From contig MQVO02000028.1 in NCBI GenBank assembly GCA_001986395.2, positions 1-64,000 on the forward strand: 64,000 nucleotides of DNA, in the 5' to 3' direction. The DNA comes from Irpex lacteus (taxonomy: Eukaryota > Basidiomycota > Agaricomycetes > Polyporales > Irpicaceae). A program made the position numbers and the translations under genes. Under the pieces are notes generated by a model. The model made no database searches. It had not been told where the DNA came from and saw nothing but the letters and a program-made list of their open reading frames with translations. Of this stretch, positions 48,044 through 60,759 are shown piece after piece (the stretch's first letter is position 1; each line of letters starts with the position of its first letter).

Positions 48044-50906
48044 CGCGCTGAGACCTGTATGTTGTACAAGACAGTGGCAAAAGGTATGAAAGTTGTGGTT
48101 TTCTCTTGGTAGTTATGGGCTTAAACGGGGGTAGAGCGTCCCTTTATCACTCTTATGGGAAATCAGGGAAGGAAGATCTCAGGCCGGCAGACGGCTCTTG
48201 TTCTTTACACTCAACGCCCATTTCCAAATGACAGCCTTGAATCCTTCTCTAATAACCTTTCAACTCCGTAGATACAACCGGAAGTTATCAAGTGTATCTA
48301 CCCATCGCAGCCGCAACTCAAAGAAATATCGATGCCTCGAGGCCGGTTGGAATATCCTCGCAGCGGCGTGCAGGCCACCCTGAAGACTCCACCATGTCGT
48401 GTCTTTCTCTAATTACCGTGTCGGAACATATCTGGAGTAGTTGGGCTGTCATGCATATCATGCATCATGGTATGTTGACTTTGCTGGAAAAACTAGGCGA
48501 GTCATTTCACGAAACTTCGCAACGGATGCCATTCTTACGCTGCGCGTTCGGAGTCTAGCAACCTCGAAATGAAGTCCTTGTCTTCTGAAATAGCAGATTT
48601 TGACGCATCGTTCTTAACTTGGTGGTGGGTCTCCCACCTGTGTACCAGTCCTTTTCCGGGAGGTTTCCCGAGAGGATACTTCTTACGGACCATGTTCCAA
48701 TTGGAGGCTGTACAGACAAGTGATACTTGTTCCGAGCCGTCCTCGGAGGCTCGTATCACCGCTGGGGCAATGCACGAACCGGATACTTGATATTCAACGT
48801 CCACTGTCGCACGGGCGAAGAGATAGACGACGTGCGCGCGCAAGGTATCGTACATGTCTTCGGTCCGTGTCGCCTCATCTTGGAATTACCAGCACATGAT
48901 ACTCACCCACCTACGCTCGTCCTATCAGGCCACGTATCCTTCTTCCTCGTTATCCATATCCTCCCAGCTGCTTGCCATTCAGTCATAGGACCATCCACAG
49001 CTGTCTTCCGACAATGGCCAGGTGCCGAGTTAGCTCACGAATGACGAAGTTGTGGCTGTGACTCGGCCACCACATCCCTCTTGGTTGGCGTGAGTACACT
49101 TTCTGCACGAATACAATGTCACATCATGTTGAAGATTGTGGTGCTGGAATGCAATCTGGGGTTCTATCATCACAACTTAAAAGTGGACCTCGCTGTACAG
49201 GTACCAACTTCGGACCGTATGGTCGAGACCGCGACACAGAGTATGAAGTCAGCCGTCATGACCTCGACCTCTCGCAGTAACAAGGAACGAGGGCACTGTG
49301 CTAGCACAATGTCAGTGACGATGCCAACAGAATGGGTACGCTGCTTTTACGACGGTCCAGAGCAGTCTGTTCACTCTGGTGGCGTGGCCCCTGGTACAAA
49401 CATCCCTACACCCTCTTTTGCCCAGTGTACCACACTGGATTAGCGCCCACTAATGATCTTGGATCGATGGTTAGTACGACCGGTGACCTTCAAGATGTCT
49501 ATCGTACAAACATGGTCTTCTGTAATATGGAGACTGCCCCATGAGGATTTAACCTGCTTTTGGCTGGTCTTCCTTATAGCGCAGCGCCGCCAGTCGCCCC
49601 ACAGGCTGTTTTACACAGATTTCTCGAAGCCGTGAAAGCGAGTACCGGATGCTGATTAAGCCTCTAGAATCGATTTCAGTTTCATGCCCGAATTTCCCGA
49701 CGTGCAGATAACGTAGACGGAACTCAAGGCATGTGTCTTGTCTGTCGGCGTACTCACGTCCATTCCCACCGAGTTAGAAGCTTTTGGGCTCTAAATCGAA
49801 AAGAGTAGCCTATTGACTGGCAGCTCATGTGGCGCACGCTCATGCTCATAACAGTGCGTTAAGCTATTTTCCGCGACGACGGTCGACCGACTGGCGGCGT
49901 CGAAGGCAGCCACTTTCCGTCGGCGATGAGTTCAAACGTCAGACTAGATGAACTCAAATTTTCCCCAGGCCTCTCTTCCTCCCTCTCAGGAACTGCGGGC
50001 TGAACTCAAGCTCGGGTGACGTGGGCATATGCGCAGACGGATCAAAATGATGCGGTAGGCTTCGTTCATATCTCGTGTTCACCTTCTGTCTGGATGTTCC
50101 TTGCTTTCCCTCGCTCATCTTACTCTTCCGGGACGCATGCTCTCACACCTTCCTAGATAGTCAATTCGGGCGCCCAGCCGTTTCCGAACGAGCGTCCAAG
50201 TTATTCACCGGGACGTCAAAGTAACTATCTCTTCTGGATGTCCAGATTACAGTGCTAATTACTATTTACTCCCTGCATGGTAGACGGATCTTTTCTCGCC
50301 ACAATACTGCGATAATGCGGACGTAAAGACTCATGTGCGCCGTACATGCAGTTCCATAAACTTGGTCTGGCGCCGTCTCTCATGGTTCTTTGCTCGCTCA
50401 TCTAGGGTCTCAGCGTCATCACCTCCCGATCAAGTCTTCACTGGCGATGCCGTGATACGCTGTACTGTTCGATATTGTCGCTGATACCTCCAGAGCGTCT
50501 GTGGCCATACACTGGTAGTCTCAATCATCTTGACCGGGCTTAGGTACTCCTTCCATTGACACCAAAGCCACTACTCTCCTTCGATACGTTTTCATCTGTC
50601 CGCTCACAACCTAAGAACACTGTCAAGAACGAGCTCCGTGCAGCCCCCATTTCAACACTCTTGCCGATGGTCCGACTTCAACGCCACGAAAGAAAAAAAC
50701 CAAAGGCCACCTGGCTGACTGCGTAACGTAACGCAAAACCGCATGTGATGTTCCCGTCACGCCGGTGCCGTCTCAAGGACATGTGCACCTCTCACGTACT
50801 CATATCTGGCCCGATGCTCTGCCAACGAAATTTCAAGCTTGGAAAGTACCGGGTAACACACCGCGGCGGCCGAACGACTAAAGTCTCATCTCACGATGCG
50901 TAGGCT
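48044..50906. other. Gene-poor upstream region of HMG-box gene B
   Basis: About 2.9 kb with no recognised gene. It probably contains the HMG B promoter. A GCCTCGAGGC palindrome lies at 48334-48343. Confidence 0.45.
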
Positions 50907-51176
50907 ATGTTTGTACTATGCACAGACAAACTCGGTTTGATATATGATCGTGAGTCTGAGATGCAATGGAATTTTGAGCAAGTGGAAGTGAAAAAGGTCA
51001 GCGTTGCCCGTTCGTCCGAGGATATAACGTTCAAACTTTTGGGACGAGGTTCGCGAACTTCGGACGAGAAGCTAACGAAGAAGAACTTGGGGCTTCCCGT
51101 CTCTTTCGTATTCACCTGGCATGGCGATGAGATGCGGTTTGAGCATGATGCGCCTAGTGTGAAATCGAAGGTATGA
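50907..51176 (+). CDS. Possible small hypothetical protein or first exon
   Basis: An 89-codon open frame begins MFVLCTDKLGLIYDRES and ends at a GTATGA that could be a splice donor (KSK|gtatga). The composition looks more protein-like than other intergenic frames: alternating strands in ITFKLLGRGSRTSDEKLTKKNLGLPVSFVFTWHGDEMRFEHD, vaguely like the small beta-rich DUF6593 type of mushroom proteins. No following exon could be placed with confidence, and it may be spurious. No function proposed. Confidence 0.3.
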   Translation: MFVLCTDKLGLIYDRESEMQWNFEQVEVKKVSVARSSEDITFKLLGRGSRTSDEKLTKKNLGLPVSFVFTWHGDEMRFEHDAPSVKSKV

Positions 51177-51754
51177 GCAAGCGTGACGTCCATACGAGTA
51201 TGTGAATGGAACAGGTTTGACGGGATATTGTCGTATGAACTAAATATTGGCTATGTGGGTCTTACGATGTCAAAAGTTTTGACGAGAACAAGTTATGATG
51301 ACTGCGAAGAGATGTGGATGTGGATGTGAAGCATACGGAGAATCAGTATAGCACGAGACAATGGACGTTCCTGAGTTCGTTCTTCTCAGGCTCACCAATG
51401 TCGAGTTAGATTGAATTCGCGTCCGAAATCGATGTGGGTCGGACGTCCGACGTTGGATCGCAAGTATTGTGCATTGACGTCCTCCTTCTCAGGCGTCTCA
51501 AATCGGAGGGTTGAGGTGTGTAGTGAACAATTCGAAGTCAAATTGCATTTGATTTGCGCAGAATTCCGAAGAGGGTATACTAAAAAGCCACGAATGAAGA
51601 GAATTAGAGATACCAGTGCTGTGAAACTTGTTCTGAACCAGGAATAAACTACAAATAATGACTCGATGTCAGTGCTTGGGGTATCGCCTATGCAAGTTAG
51701 CTAATCACGATAACAACATTCCAGTGAAGCAAAAAAGGAAAAGAGAATAGGCAA
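51177..51754. other. Intergenic spacer with (GATGTG)3 microsatellite
   Basis: No gene recognised. Three perfect GATGTG units occur at 51311-51328. The right end is the 3' flank of the DUF6699 gene. Confidence 0.45.
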
Positions 51755-53199
51755 TCACTGTGGCGGACCGACAAACAGCACGAAACCCTCCTCATCACCT
51801 CCTCCCTCCCTCATTGGCTCCAAGCCCCTAAACACACACCTATCGCCCAAAAAGTCAACTCTCCTGATCCCGTCGTCTGGCAAGACGCCAGGCAAGTCTC
51901 GTACCCTCTCCCTGTACGCCCTCTCCACCTGACCTCTCCTCAACTCCGTAAGGCAGTCTAACTCCTCCTGAGATATGAACTCCTGAAAGTTTACATACAC
52001 GGCGTTCAGTACGTCTCTGACTGTCACGGGTAAGGAGTTGTCTCCGGCGAGGGCGGTGACGGGCCAGGGAAAGTCGAGGGTCATCTCGTCTGCTAGAGCT
52101 GAGATGGTGAGCGCAGATACGCCGGGGTAGGTAGCAGGTTGGGCACCATTAGGGCCCTCTGGATCAAACATAATGTAGTGAGCGCGGCGAGTGCGGTGGA
52201 TGCGAGATCGATCCGAAGGTGAACTTATGAGTAAGGACGAGCGTGAGGAGGTCGAAGAGGAGGGAGGCGTAGTGGCAGGTGTTTCGCCAAGGATGATTGA
52301 ATTCAACATGAACCGGATATCGAAGGTTATAGGTGGGACACCGGTAAGGCGATGCTCGAGGAATGGGTTTAACTGGAGGTGGCGCGCAAGGAGTGGCGTC
52401 GACGGGATTGGGGAAGGTGGCGTACTCCAAAGTGACGGGCGGGGAGGGAGAGCAGGGTGTGAGAGACGAGATAACCATCGGTCTGGACGTGCAGAGCCAT
52501 CGGGTCCTTGAACGCTTCGCATAACGTGCTCAATCTGTTTTGAAGTGAGGTTGTACGGTTCGGGAGGAGGCGCTGGGAGGAGGTGTATTTGAGTGTCTGC
52601 ACTATTCGGGAAATAGAACGGCTTTGTGCGCCTATTGGAATAAGATCACTCACTCGCGTTCCGCACGACAACGTTTCCTATCCTTGGGCGCGCCCAGTAA
52701 CCGTACGCTTTCCACTCTGCAGGAAGCACCTTTCTCTGTTGTACGTAGTACGATGGCAATCGTTGTGCCTCCTCTCGTTTCTTGCGGGATTTCAATCCTG
52801 CAATAATTGGGACAAGACAGGCGTCAGATGACGTAAGACTGAGGGCTCATTTCATTGAGGCGTGAATAGCAAGTCACACTTACCGAAACTGCCCACCAGG
52901 CGACCTAGTGAGAACCTGGATCGTCTTCGTACGAAAGGGTCGTCATCCTCCGCTTGTCTTGACGGCGCATCTCGTGGAACAGGAGACTCAGATAGCCGAT
53001 TAGGCTGCAGAGGTCTAATTGACCCTGGTAGCACTCTCCCCTCATCCTGCTCTCCACCAAGCACAGTATGTTCCGCCGGAAGGGGCAACAGTTGAATCTC
53101 CGGAGATGGGACCCAAGCCCTGGATGGATCTACGCTATGCCAATCACCATCGTTAACTATTGCATTTGCCGGCCACGCTCGCCATTGGTGTAAGTTCAT
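51755..53199 (-). CDS. DUF6699 domain protein, copy 2
   Basis: Three exons (52884-53199, 52654-52797, 51755-52596) join in phase to 433 residues from ATG 53199 (MNLHQWRAWPANAIVND). The first exon is disordered and ends RRRSRFSLGRLVGSFG. The second encodes GLKSRKKREEAQRLPSYYV and AEWKAYGYWARPR. The third holds the DUF6699 core: LQLNPFLEHR, PITFDIRFMLNSII, TLDFPWPVTALAGDNSLPVTVRDVLNAVYVNFQEFI, ending RRVDFLGDRCVFRGLEP and FVLFVGPPQ. The layout (disordered N-terminus, one core at the C-terminus, RRVDFL motif) matches copy 1, whose equivalent is KRVDFL. Function unknown. The downstream side faces HMG-box gene B across 3.7 kb. Confidence 0.85.
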
Positions 53200-54198
53200 A
53201 TCCCTTCCGTCCGCGCCGAGTTCAGTCAATTCTGGTATGGCGAGTCAGTTAGTTGGCTCAATTCAGATTCAAGGTAGTCAGAGCGATCAGATCCGCGAGC
53301 TAAACCGCCGACACTCGATCTCACGCACCTCGGAATGGGTAAGAATGAGTCGAGTGAGAGAGTTAGAGAGAGACAGAGGTCACAGTACGAGTCAAAGAGA
53401 GCAAAACGAGCAGGAAAGACGACGAGTGGCACAAGCCCTTCCCCACAAAAGACAAGGATCAGTCCAGCCACAAGAAGTGATAATGTCATCGGTAAGCAGG
53501 GCCTCACCAGTTCTCCCACCCAATCACAACGAGGGTCAGGCCTCGCGGACACAGCATGTCAGTTGAGAGGCAATGCGTATACGAGTATACTTAGACAGTG
53601 ATTTCTTGAACCATATTGCAGTGCGTGCTGAATATGGATTGTCCTCTTCAGGGGCTTATTGGGAGTATATTCGCGTGCTGTATATGTGCCAATTTGATGG
53701 CCTCGAGGTGGGAGAATGTAGAGGGCGATGGATGTATATTCAGGGTGTTGAGCCTGGGAGTGTCGATATGCATATGCATATGCTGGCCACGAGTGTAGCG
53801 CGTGCAGGCCAGCTGGCTGTACATGGCAGGCAGTGTAGGGGCTGTTCAGAACCCAGGTACACGGACTGGTTTAAAGGAGATGAAAGACGCATTGCAGGTT
53901 CACAGAAGACTGTCGAAGGCGAGTATACGATCGTTGACAACCAGCTTCCCCGTCCAAATAAGTGTGACACATGGAGATCAATGTGACGTCACAGCATATA
54001 TTGTCACGCCCACTCCAGCTCGCGGCCACCGCGCCTGTTCGAATTCCTTACCTTCAGCCTGCTCTCCTTCAACAATTCCGGAATAACATCGATTGGATGA
54101 CACAAGCCAATCTCGGTCTTGCGTTCATACAACCTCCGAATGATAACCCCAAGATGCGACATGATCAGCAAAGATCTACTTCCACGCTCATAAGTAAT
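53200..54198. other. Intergenic spacer with ATATGC triplet repeat
   Basis: No gene recognised. It contains the promoter of DUF6699 copy 2 and the 3' flank of the glycosylase gene. Three ATATGC units lie at 53766-53783. Confidence 0.45.
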
Positions 54199-55224
54199 CT
54201 ACGCCTCAGTCTTTATCACGGCCTGGCCCTCCTCTGACTTCACATCGATATCACCCACAACCTCTTCTTCCAGTTTACTCTCAATACGCTCTAACTCCGA
54301 ACCGTCCATATCCCTCTTAGTCTTCAACCAAGTCTTCAGTGGACACTCGCCTTTTCCTCGGCAGCCTTTACATCGTCGGCCGTGTCCAACCATCAAAACG
54401 TGCAAGCCATACTTGAGCTCGTTTGGTATCTTCAAATCAAGATGGGCTTGTGCAGTGACTCTGTCGGCCTTCCCTGGTACCCACCCCAAAAGCTTCGATA
54501 ATCGGAAAACGTGCGTATCCACGGGGAAAGACTCGCGTCCCAAGCAGAACAGCAAGACGCAACTTGCCGTCTTCGGTCCGACTCCGTCATACGATACCAA
54601 CTCCTCCATCGCTTCAACGTCCGAATGTACCTTCTTATCCTTGCTGACAGGCTCATCTGAATCCTCGTGCTTTGTCGGCTTGTCTTCATCGACCCCAGGC
54701 TCAGATTTCACAGCATTCGCCAGATGCTGCAGAGAATACGACCCATGCCTCTCCTTCACCTCCCGCAATATCTGCTGAATAACCCCCGCTTTCTTGTTGG
54801 CCAGTCCTCCCATTCTGATTGCTTCTACTACCGCCGATTTCTCAGCCGTAGCGATGGCCTCGAAGTTATTCCGTCCAAACGTGGCATCCAAACTGCGCTT
54901 CGCCGCCGTTGAGTTGTTAGAGGAGGTATTCTGCGAGAGAATGGTGCCAATGAGAGACTCAAGGACGTTTGGAACGCTACCACAGGTGCGTGCTGCGTTT
55001 TGGCCCTCTGAAGCCGGCTTAGGGGTTGCGTGAATGTCCGGGTGGGCCTTGGACAAAACAGCATGGACTTGGTACGCCTCCGTCGCTGTCGGTCGAGCAT
55101 AGTCAGGAAACGGTGAAGCCAAGCTATGTTCTGCGAGTAACTTCAGCTTCTTGAACTTTGTGCTCGACTCTTGCGCCAGTTTCTCAGTGGTGGGCGAGCG
55201 AGATCGTTTGGCTACTCGTGGCAT
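54199..55224 (-). CDS. Endonuclease III-like HhH-GPD DNA glycosylase
   Basis: This single-exon gene codes 341 residues from ATG 55224 (MPRVAKRSRSPTTEKLAQ, a basic, probably nuclear-targeting N-terminus). The HhH-GPD fold is clear: LESLIGTILSQNTSSNNS, AIRMGGLANKKAGVIQQIL, and the helix-hairpin-helix GVGPKTASCVLLFCLGRESFPVDTHV. This provides the catalytic Lys of the GVGxKTA motif and the Asp of VDTHV, as in E. coli Nth. An acidic, Lys-rich insert of about 30 residues precedes the hairpin. At the C-terminus the cysteines read CKGC-x5-C; the first cysteine of the usual C-x6-C-x2-C-x5-C iron-sulfur motif is not seen. Role: base excision repair. The fold is firm; substrate range (oxidised pyrimidines or other) is inferred. 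Confidence 0.88.
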   Translation of the reverse strand: MPRVAKRSRSPTTEKLAQESSTKFKKLKLLAEHSLASPFPDYARPTATEAYQVHAVLSKAHPDIHATPKPASEGQNAARTCGSVPNVLESLIGTILSQNTSSNNSTAAKRSLDATFGRNNFEAIATAEKSAVVEAIRMGGLANKKAGVIQQILREVKERHGSYSLQHLANAVKSEPGVDEDKPTKHEDSDEPVSKDKKVHSDVEAMEELVSYDGVGPKTASCVLLFCLGRESFPVDTHVFRLSKLLGWVPGKADRVTAQAHLDLKIPNELKYGLHVLMVGHGRRCKGCRGKGECPLKTWLKTKRDMDGSELERIESKLEEEVVGDIDVKSEEGQAVIKTEA

Positions 55225-57044
55225 CTTCAAATTACGGATTATAAGACGATTAATGGCTGCGGTTCGAAGTCAGTGTAACGTATCCTATAAATACGCCAAT
55301 AGACTTACTAGAAGAGTTGCAATAAACTGTTTAGTGCTGCAGATGAGCGTATGAGATTAACTCGCAGGCGCAGCTGATTGGTTATCTCAACCCGCCGGCG
55401 ACGATGACGCTACGCTGTCACAGTCGATCGGTAGCCACGCGAGAATGGAGGAGCTGGCGAACTGGATCGAGACTCGCTAAATAAAGTCAATCCGATCCAA
55501 AGCACCAGATTCTACCGTCCAGCGCCCGCCTCTTACCCGAAAGGGAAGTCGACCGACTTCGTGGCGTTTGCCCGCCAAGCCTGCCTTCCTCTTCCTTCCC
55601 GACCATCACGGAATTATGAGCGGGGCCGCGGCATCTCCTTTTCAGGACTCAACCTGCAATGTGACCACTGGGCAATGTCGCAAACTCTCAATCACGCACA
55701 CAGTTTAATCTTAAGCTTAACTCGTGTTCTTTTACGTATCGTGGCCACGATACTGACGTGTACCTCACCTCCTCATTACAAGACTCCTTCACATTACCGC
55801 TCCGACAAGCAATCGATCTGCCCACCTTATACACTCGTTTGTGATGACCCAGCTCAAGGGACGTCGAAACATGGGAAGGTCGAATGTCAAAACCCTGGAT
55901 GTGAGTAAGTAGAAGGAGGTACGAGGTGATGTCTCGGTGTTCTCACAATTTTTCTGCTTTGCGAATTAATATCTGACGTACTTCACACTCCAGAATTGCC
56001 AAGAATCACTCTGCCATGTGCGCACACGTGCGAGCGTACGTGATATGGTGATACTTGTGCGATAGGACGTAGCTAAAAGGTGACTCCAGGACTATCCACC
56101 AGTTCATTTTAACATTCGAGTTTTCCCTAGTTTTCCGTCATTCCAACGCCACAGCGTTTCAATTAAACCATGGAACATACGATTCCCAGAGTTGCGGTTT
56201 CTTGCTGATTTACTCACTGACAGATGAATTCGGACAATGGTGCCCACTTTTTGAACATCGATAGCCGGACACCCAAGAAAAATCCGCATTGACATGTGGA
56301 CGGAGAGTACGGGCATGCACGCTCACAGGTACACAGAAAGCCAGAGACACACAGCCTCGCTTCAACACTAAAGCAGAGAGAAATGAATTCTCGAGCAAGA
56401 CCCGGACCTGGCGAGCCCTTAGCTCAATGATGGATGTGATTTCCTTATGCTTCACGGTATAATTCAGTGCGACCGGGAGGGGCATAGAGGGACATTCCAG
56501 GATACCATACTACCAGGTGATCTCGCGTGCCAGGGCCGTTAACGTCACACTCGGGGTTCAGTTACAGCTCGTGCGGTATACTATGACACATTGACCAGCC
56601 ACGTTTCCCTCTTGACTTTTCCCATCGAAATAATCTCACCTCGTTCCTCTCCATCTCTTCATTCTTCATTCCTTCTTTCGCCGTATCGCACTGACCGCAC
56701 CAGTCTTGAAGGAGATCGCGCACAAACTGCGCAGCCCGAGAAGTAGAGAGCGAACGGCTTACTCCCTCGCGTGGTCTCCTCCGATCATGAAGCGAATTTT
56801 CGTGGGGATTACTACACGAAGAATCAGCAGAATCCCGCCTTAGTATGCTTCTCGAGGAATACGAAGCCGAAATAAACTCGAAGGGACTCTTCCGGACTCT
56901 GCAATGCCTGTATCGGCAGCGACGTCGGCGCAGAACCGCAGAGAACTCATAGAAGTCAAAGTCCGTTCACGATTCCTGATCACAAGCAGCCTCGAGGCAC
57001 AACTTTGACCTCGGAGACGATAAGCGTACTGTACCAGCATGACC

Positions 57045-57275
57045 CAAAGTTCGGCCGTGTGACGTGTGACGCGCGGAAGTTCACAATTTTCGATGTTCAA
57101 ACCTGTCTGCGACCTGTGACCGAACGTTCGTGTTCAGTACCAGTAAGCGCCATGAACATCTGTAGCCCCGCACTTGCTCAGTACGCTTGTCACACCGAAA
57201 AATGAGATGTTCAAACATCGTTGTGACGCGCGACCAGATGTTCAGTTCACGGCCGTTGTGACTGTGACCGAACTT
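57045..57275. repeat. Shuffled short repeats (TGTGACGCGCG, ATGTTCAAAC, TGTGACCGAAC)
   Basis: Three words each occur twice within 230 bases: TGTGACGCGCG near 57065 and 57222, ATGTTCAAAC near 57093 and 57207, and TGTGACCGAAC near 57115 and 57263. Their order differs between the two sets. This may be a regulatory module or a decayed repeat. Confidence 0.5.
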
Positions 57276-60200
57276 TTGGTCGTACTGTTACAGTACGTCC
57301 GCTGACCCGTGCTTTGACGCAGGCACATAGACGCCACAGCAAGGGGGATCCAGAGATTATCAGACTGCAATCGCGAATGAAGATAAGCCTTTCTGAGTAG
57401 CCGACTCCCTCCGTTGAAAAGCCGGTGTATGTACCTGCCAATCAGTGCACCGTCAACGGACAATGTGCGCTGAGCCTGTGGCGGCGCCATAGGCCGCTAT
57501 CCCATCAATGCCCAATGATCGATATTCATTCAAGCCCATCCACCGTGACCTGATCATGACCGAACCTCTCGAGACTTGTGCTCGTTCGGAATTTCGAGGA
57601 GATGGCGAGATAATTCAGTGCTGCCCTGACGAGTTTTGGTGAGCATTGATTCCCTTTCTGCGGGCTAACTTGGGGCTTACATTATGTACTGGGTTGTACC
57701 AAAGAACGCGAAAAATTTCGTCATCGTCGGCTTCGAAGGGGCTCGTGGCGGTGAGTCGCGCACGTAATTAATATGGCATAAACCTGCAAGCAACGACCAC
57801 GTTCCCGATGTGCGATGTACAGGTTTCTGCCTCACCTCCGCCATTGCGCAGTGGCGGTGAAGCTGCACTCAGGCTCCACACAATGTGGGCTCATCGTCTG
57901 CCACTGGCGTCCGGAGTCCCGAGGTGATTCTAATGAGAAACGGGAGGAAATGTACGGCAGTGGCACCGCACATGGTGCATGATTTCACGATTTGCTCGTC
58001 CCCCGGAACATCTCCAAGCGAGTACAAACGCAACGTTCTTTCGAGGAAGTTGCACGCAGTACCTGTACGTACTGCGAGTACCGCCATCGGTGAGCACTCA
58101 TATGTCCATAATCCGTGCACTCCGTGGTGTTTAGCTGATTGCGAAATGAGATAATGGGACACAGATGACACGGGGCAGCTGATGAAGATGGGGCATAGCG
58201 CAGGTTACACCACGGTTGCCGAGACGGAACCCTGCTCACTGGTACCACGCTAGAAGGGTCTCCAGGATCGATATGCCCAAGCTCTAATCATGGATATGAA
58301 CGTAGCACCTGGCAGCGGGGCGGCGTCCGTCCCCGAGCTAGCCATGGCTATGGCACTGGTGCACATGTACGCGTGCTATGCCACCTCTCTCCTCCTCGGC
58401 ATGAACCCTGGTGAGTGGCACGTCCGCGTAGTTTACCCTACTGTGGTCGGACCATCATCTTCTCCTCCTGCCGAACGGCGACGTCAAAATTAACCTCATT
58501 AACGCGTACTATACCCTCTTCTCTTCTCCCTTTCTCATAGCACGGACACGGAGAAACGGCCGAGCTGAATGAATTTGTATCTCGCTTCCCTCGTGCGTAC
58601 GTTCAACATGTCTCGATTTACCCCTTGTTAAAGATGAGAACTCTGTTGATCCGTCCCGCCTGAACTTGAACCTGAGCTAAACACGGCTGGAAGATAGGGC
58701 AGGATAAGCACTGGAGCTTGCTAATGAGATGAGTGGCAGTGGCACATAACGCAGTAAGCACAGTGCTCTTCCGCCTGCTAAGTCTTTTATTTCCGTCGTC
58801 ATGCCAGCCGAGTCACTCCTCCTATGTGAGTGGCAGCATGCCCCGTACCTTGCCATTGTGTTCGTTATGGGTTAATTGCGACTTTACTTAGCACGGCTAG
58901 CACTTCATGTCAAGCTACTAGGATACTCCGCCTTGAGTCGCCCCCCTGAAGGGAAGAAGCGTGCTCATGCGCTATCGATCTCGGACGCGTGGGCCGCGAG
59001 TACAGTTTCGTCTATTCTGAAAATCTGTTCGGCGAGTATATGGATTGGAGCGTGATTAGAAACGAAGAATAGCAGTTGGTAGGGCCTGTGCGCCCGTTGT
59101 GCCAGGATCATATGCATCACGACTTCGGAAGGTTTACTGCCATGGCCACGAATGTCTTTTGTACGCCGGCTCCGATAGATGCACGTATGGAGAGATTGCA
59201 GCAACACGATGGTGACCCGGTAAGCTCACGAGTCTTGGTACGTCGGGTTATCGGAGAAGCTCGATAGGATCTTACGAGGGTCACTACATTCTACGCACGA
59301 ACACCATCTGAATATGTTGAGATATGACGGAAGAGGTGCCATCGCCCTTACGTGACCTAATACAAGTTCGGCAAGCTGAGCGCAGAGAGGTAAGTCACCG
59401 GTGTGGCCACGAGCCTTTCAACGGGCCTCGTGAGCTAGCGAGGTCGAGGATGGTTAGTAGGGTTCATAGTAGGGCAATAGCAAGTAGGGTTCAACATGAC
59501 AGAGCATCGCTGGCCATGGATTGAGATTGGAGTAGCAAGATCCGGGCTTCAAGGACAGTACCAAAGACGGCACTCAGGATCCGGTGTCAAGGCGGAGACG
59601 GTTTGAGCGCGGGCGATGGACATGAAAGCGGGTCAACGATCCCCCAAGTCTCCATCTGGTTTCTTCCAACCTGCCTTTCTCGTCCGTCAAAGGAGGATCC
59701 CAAGTCGGACTCAAAGACTCGGTCTCTCAAACCTTGCCATATAGCTATCCGAATCATAATCCATCTATCTTTCATGGTCCGTGAAGCGAGTACACATGAA
59801 AACATTCGATGACGGAGGAGAGACGTCCCTGCCCGTGCAGTAGCCTAACGCTATCATATCCACTGATCCGCTTGCCGAGACATGCCCCCGCCCAAAGAAT
59901 TGCTCCCTTACCTGGATATTTTATCTATTTTATCGTGTGATGGTCAGGATAAGACACTGTCGAATTATCAGCAGATTTAATTTCCGTGCTGGACCGTGTG
60001 GGCCGAATTGATCATGGGTACAGGTACACAGAGCATATTCGGGCACATTATAGCACTGAGCCAAGGGGACATTGCAGCGGCGGCAAATTGATTGAGAGGC
60101 GACGAGGCGGGTTTACGCACGGCGGGCCCGCTTTGACATCCGAAGGGAAACATGAAAGACACAGTCGATCTTGCTGCGGTGGACGCCCACAAAGGACATA

Positions 60201-60742
60201 CTCCGGGTGATCGAGTGGCAGTTGCCTTTCTGCGGAGGTTACACGACGCGCATGGGCATTTAGGCCCAGCGCCAGAACGTTCGCGTGGAGACTCGTGGTG
60301 GCACAGGCCACGGTGAGTCAGTCTGCTCGCGTGGGGAGGGACAATGCAGGCGATTTGGATGAATTTCGCACAGTCGGGCGTAGTAAGCTCCAGTGCGCAA
60401 AAGCTATGGCCACTGAGGGCAATATTGGGGGGCCGTGAGTCGTGCATGTCCCAGGTTTGATAGCGGTCGCATATGCATGGGCCAGCACGAAGACAATAAG
60501 ACGGAGGGAAGCCATAGATTCCGAAAACCAGGATTGTGAAGACAAAAGAACTTGTTTGCGCGTGTTTGGCAACAGAATGGAGGGCCCTCTGGCTGACAGT
60601 GTCTCTGATACGAGCTCTGCGCCCGATTTGGCTAAGGACTATGCGCGCGTCTCTGGTCCATCGAGAACGATCCCAGAGATCCAGAATGAGATCCCAGCGA
60701 AATAGAGGGCCTTCCCATTCCTCCCCGGAACTCACCTAGCCC

Positions 60743-60759
60743 TAGACTTATAAAGTCTA
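60743..60759 (+). promoter_or_regulatory. Palindromic TATA element upstream of HMG-box gene C
   Basis: TAGACTT-ATA-AAGTCTA is a perfect 7-bp inverted repeat with TATAAA at its centre (60749-60754), about 195 bases before the ATG. It may be a core promoter element overlapping a dyad binding site. Confidence 0.4.

Noticed and set aside
59457..59493. Telomere-like AGTAGGGTTCA repeats
   Set aside because: Only two imperfect copies, not tandem TTAGGG units, and located inside a normal gene-bearing contig.
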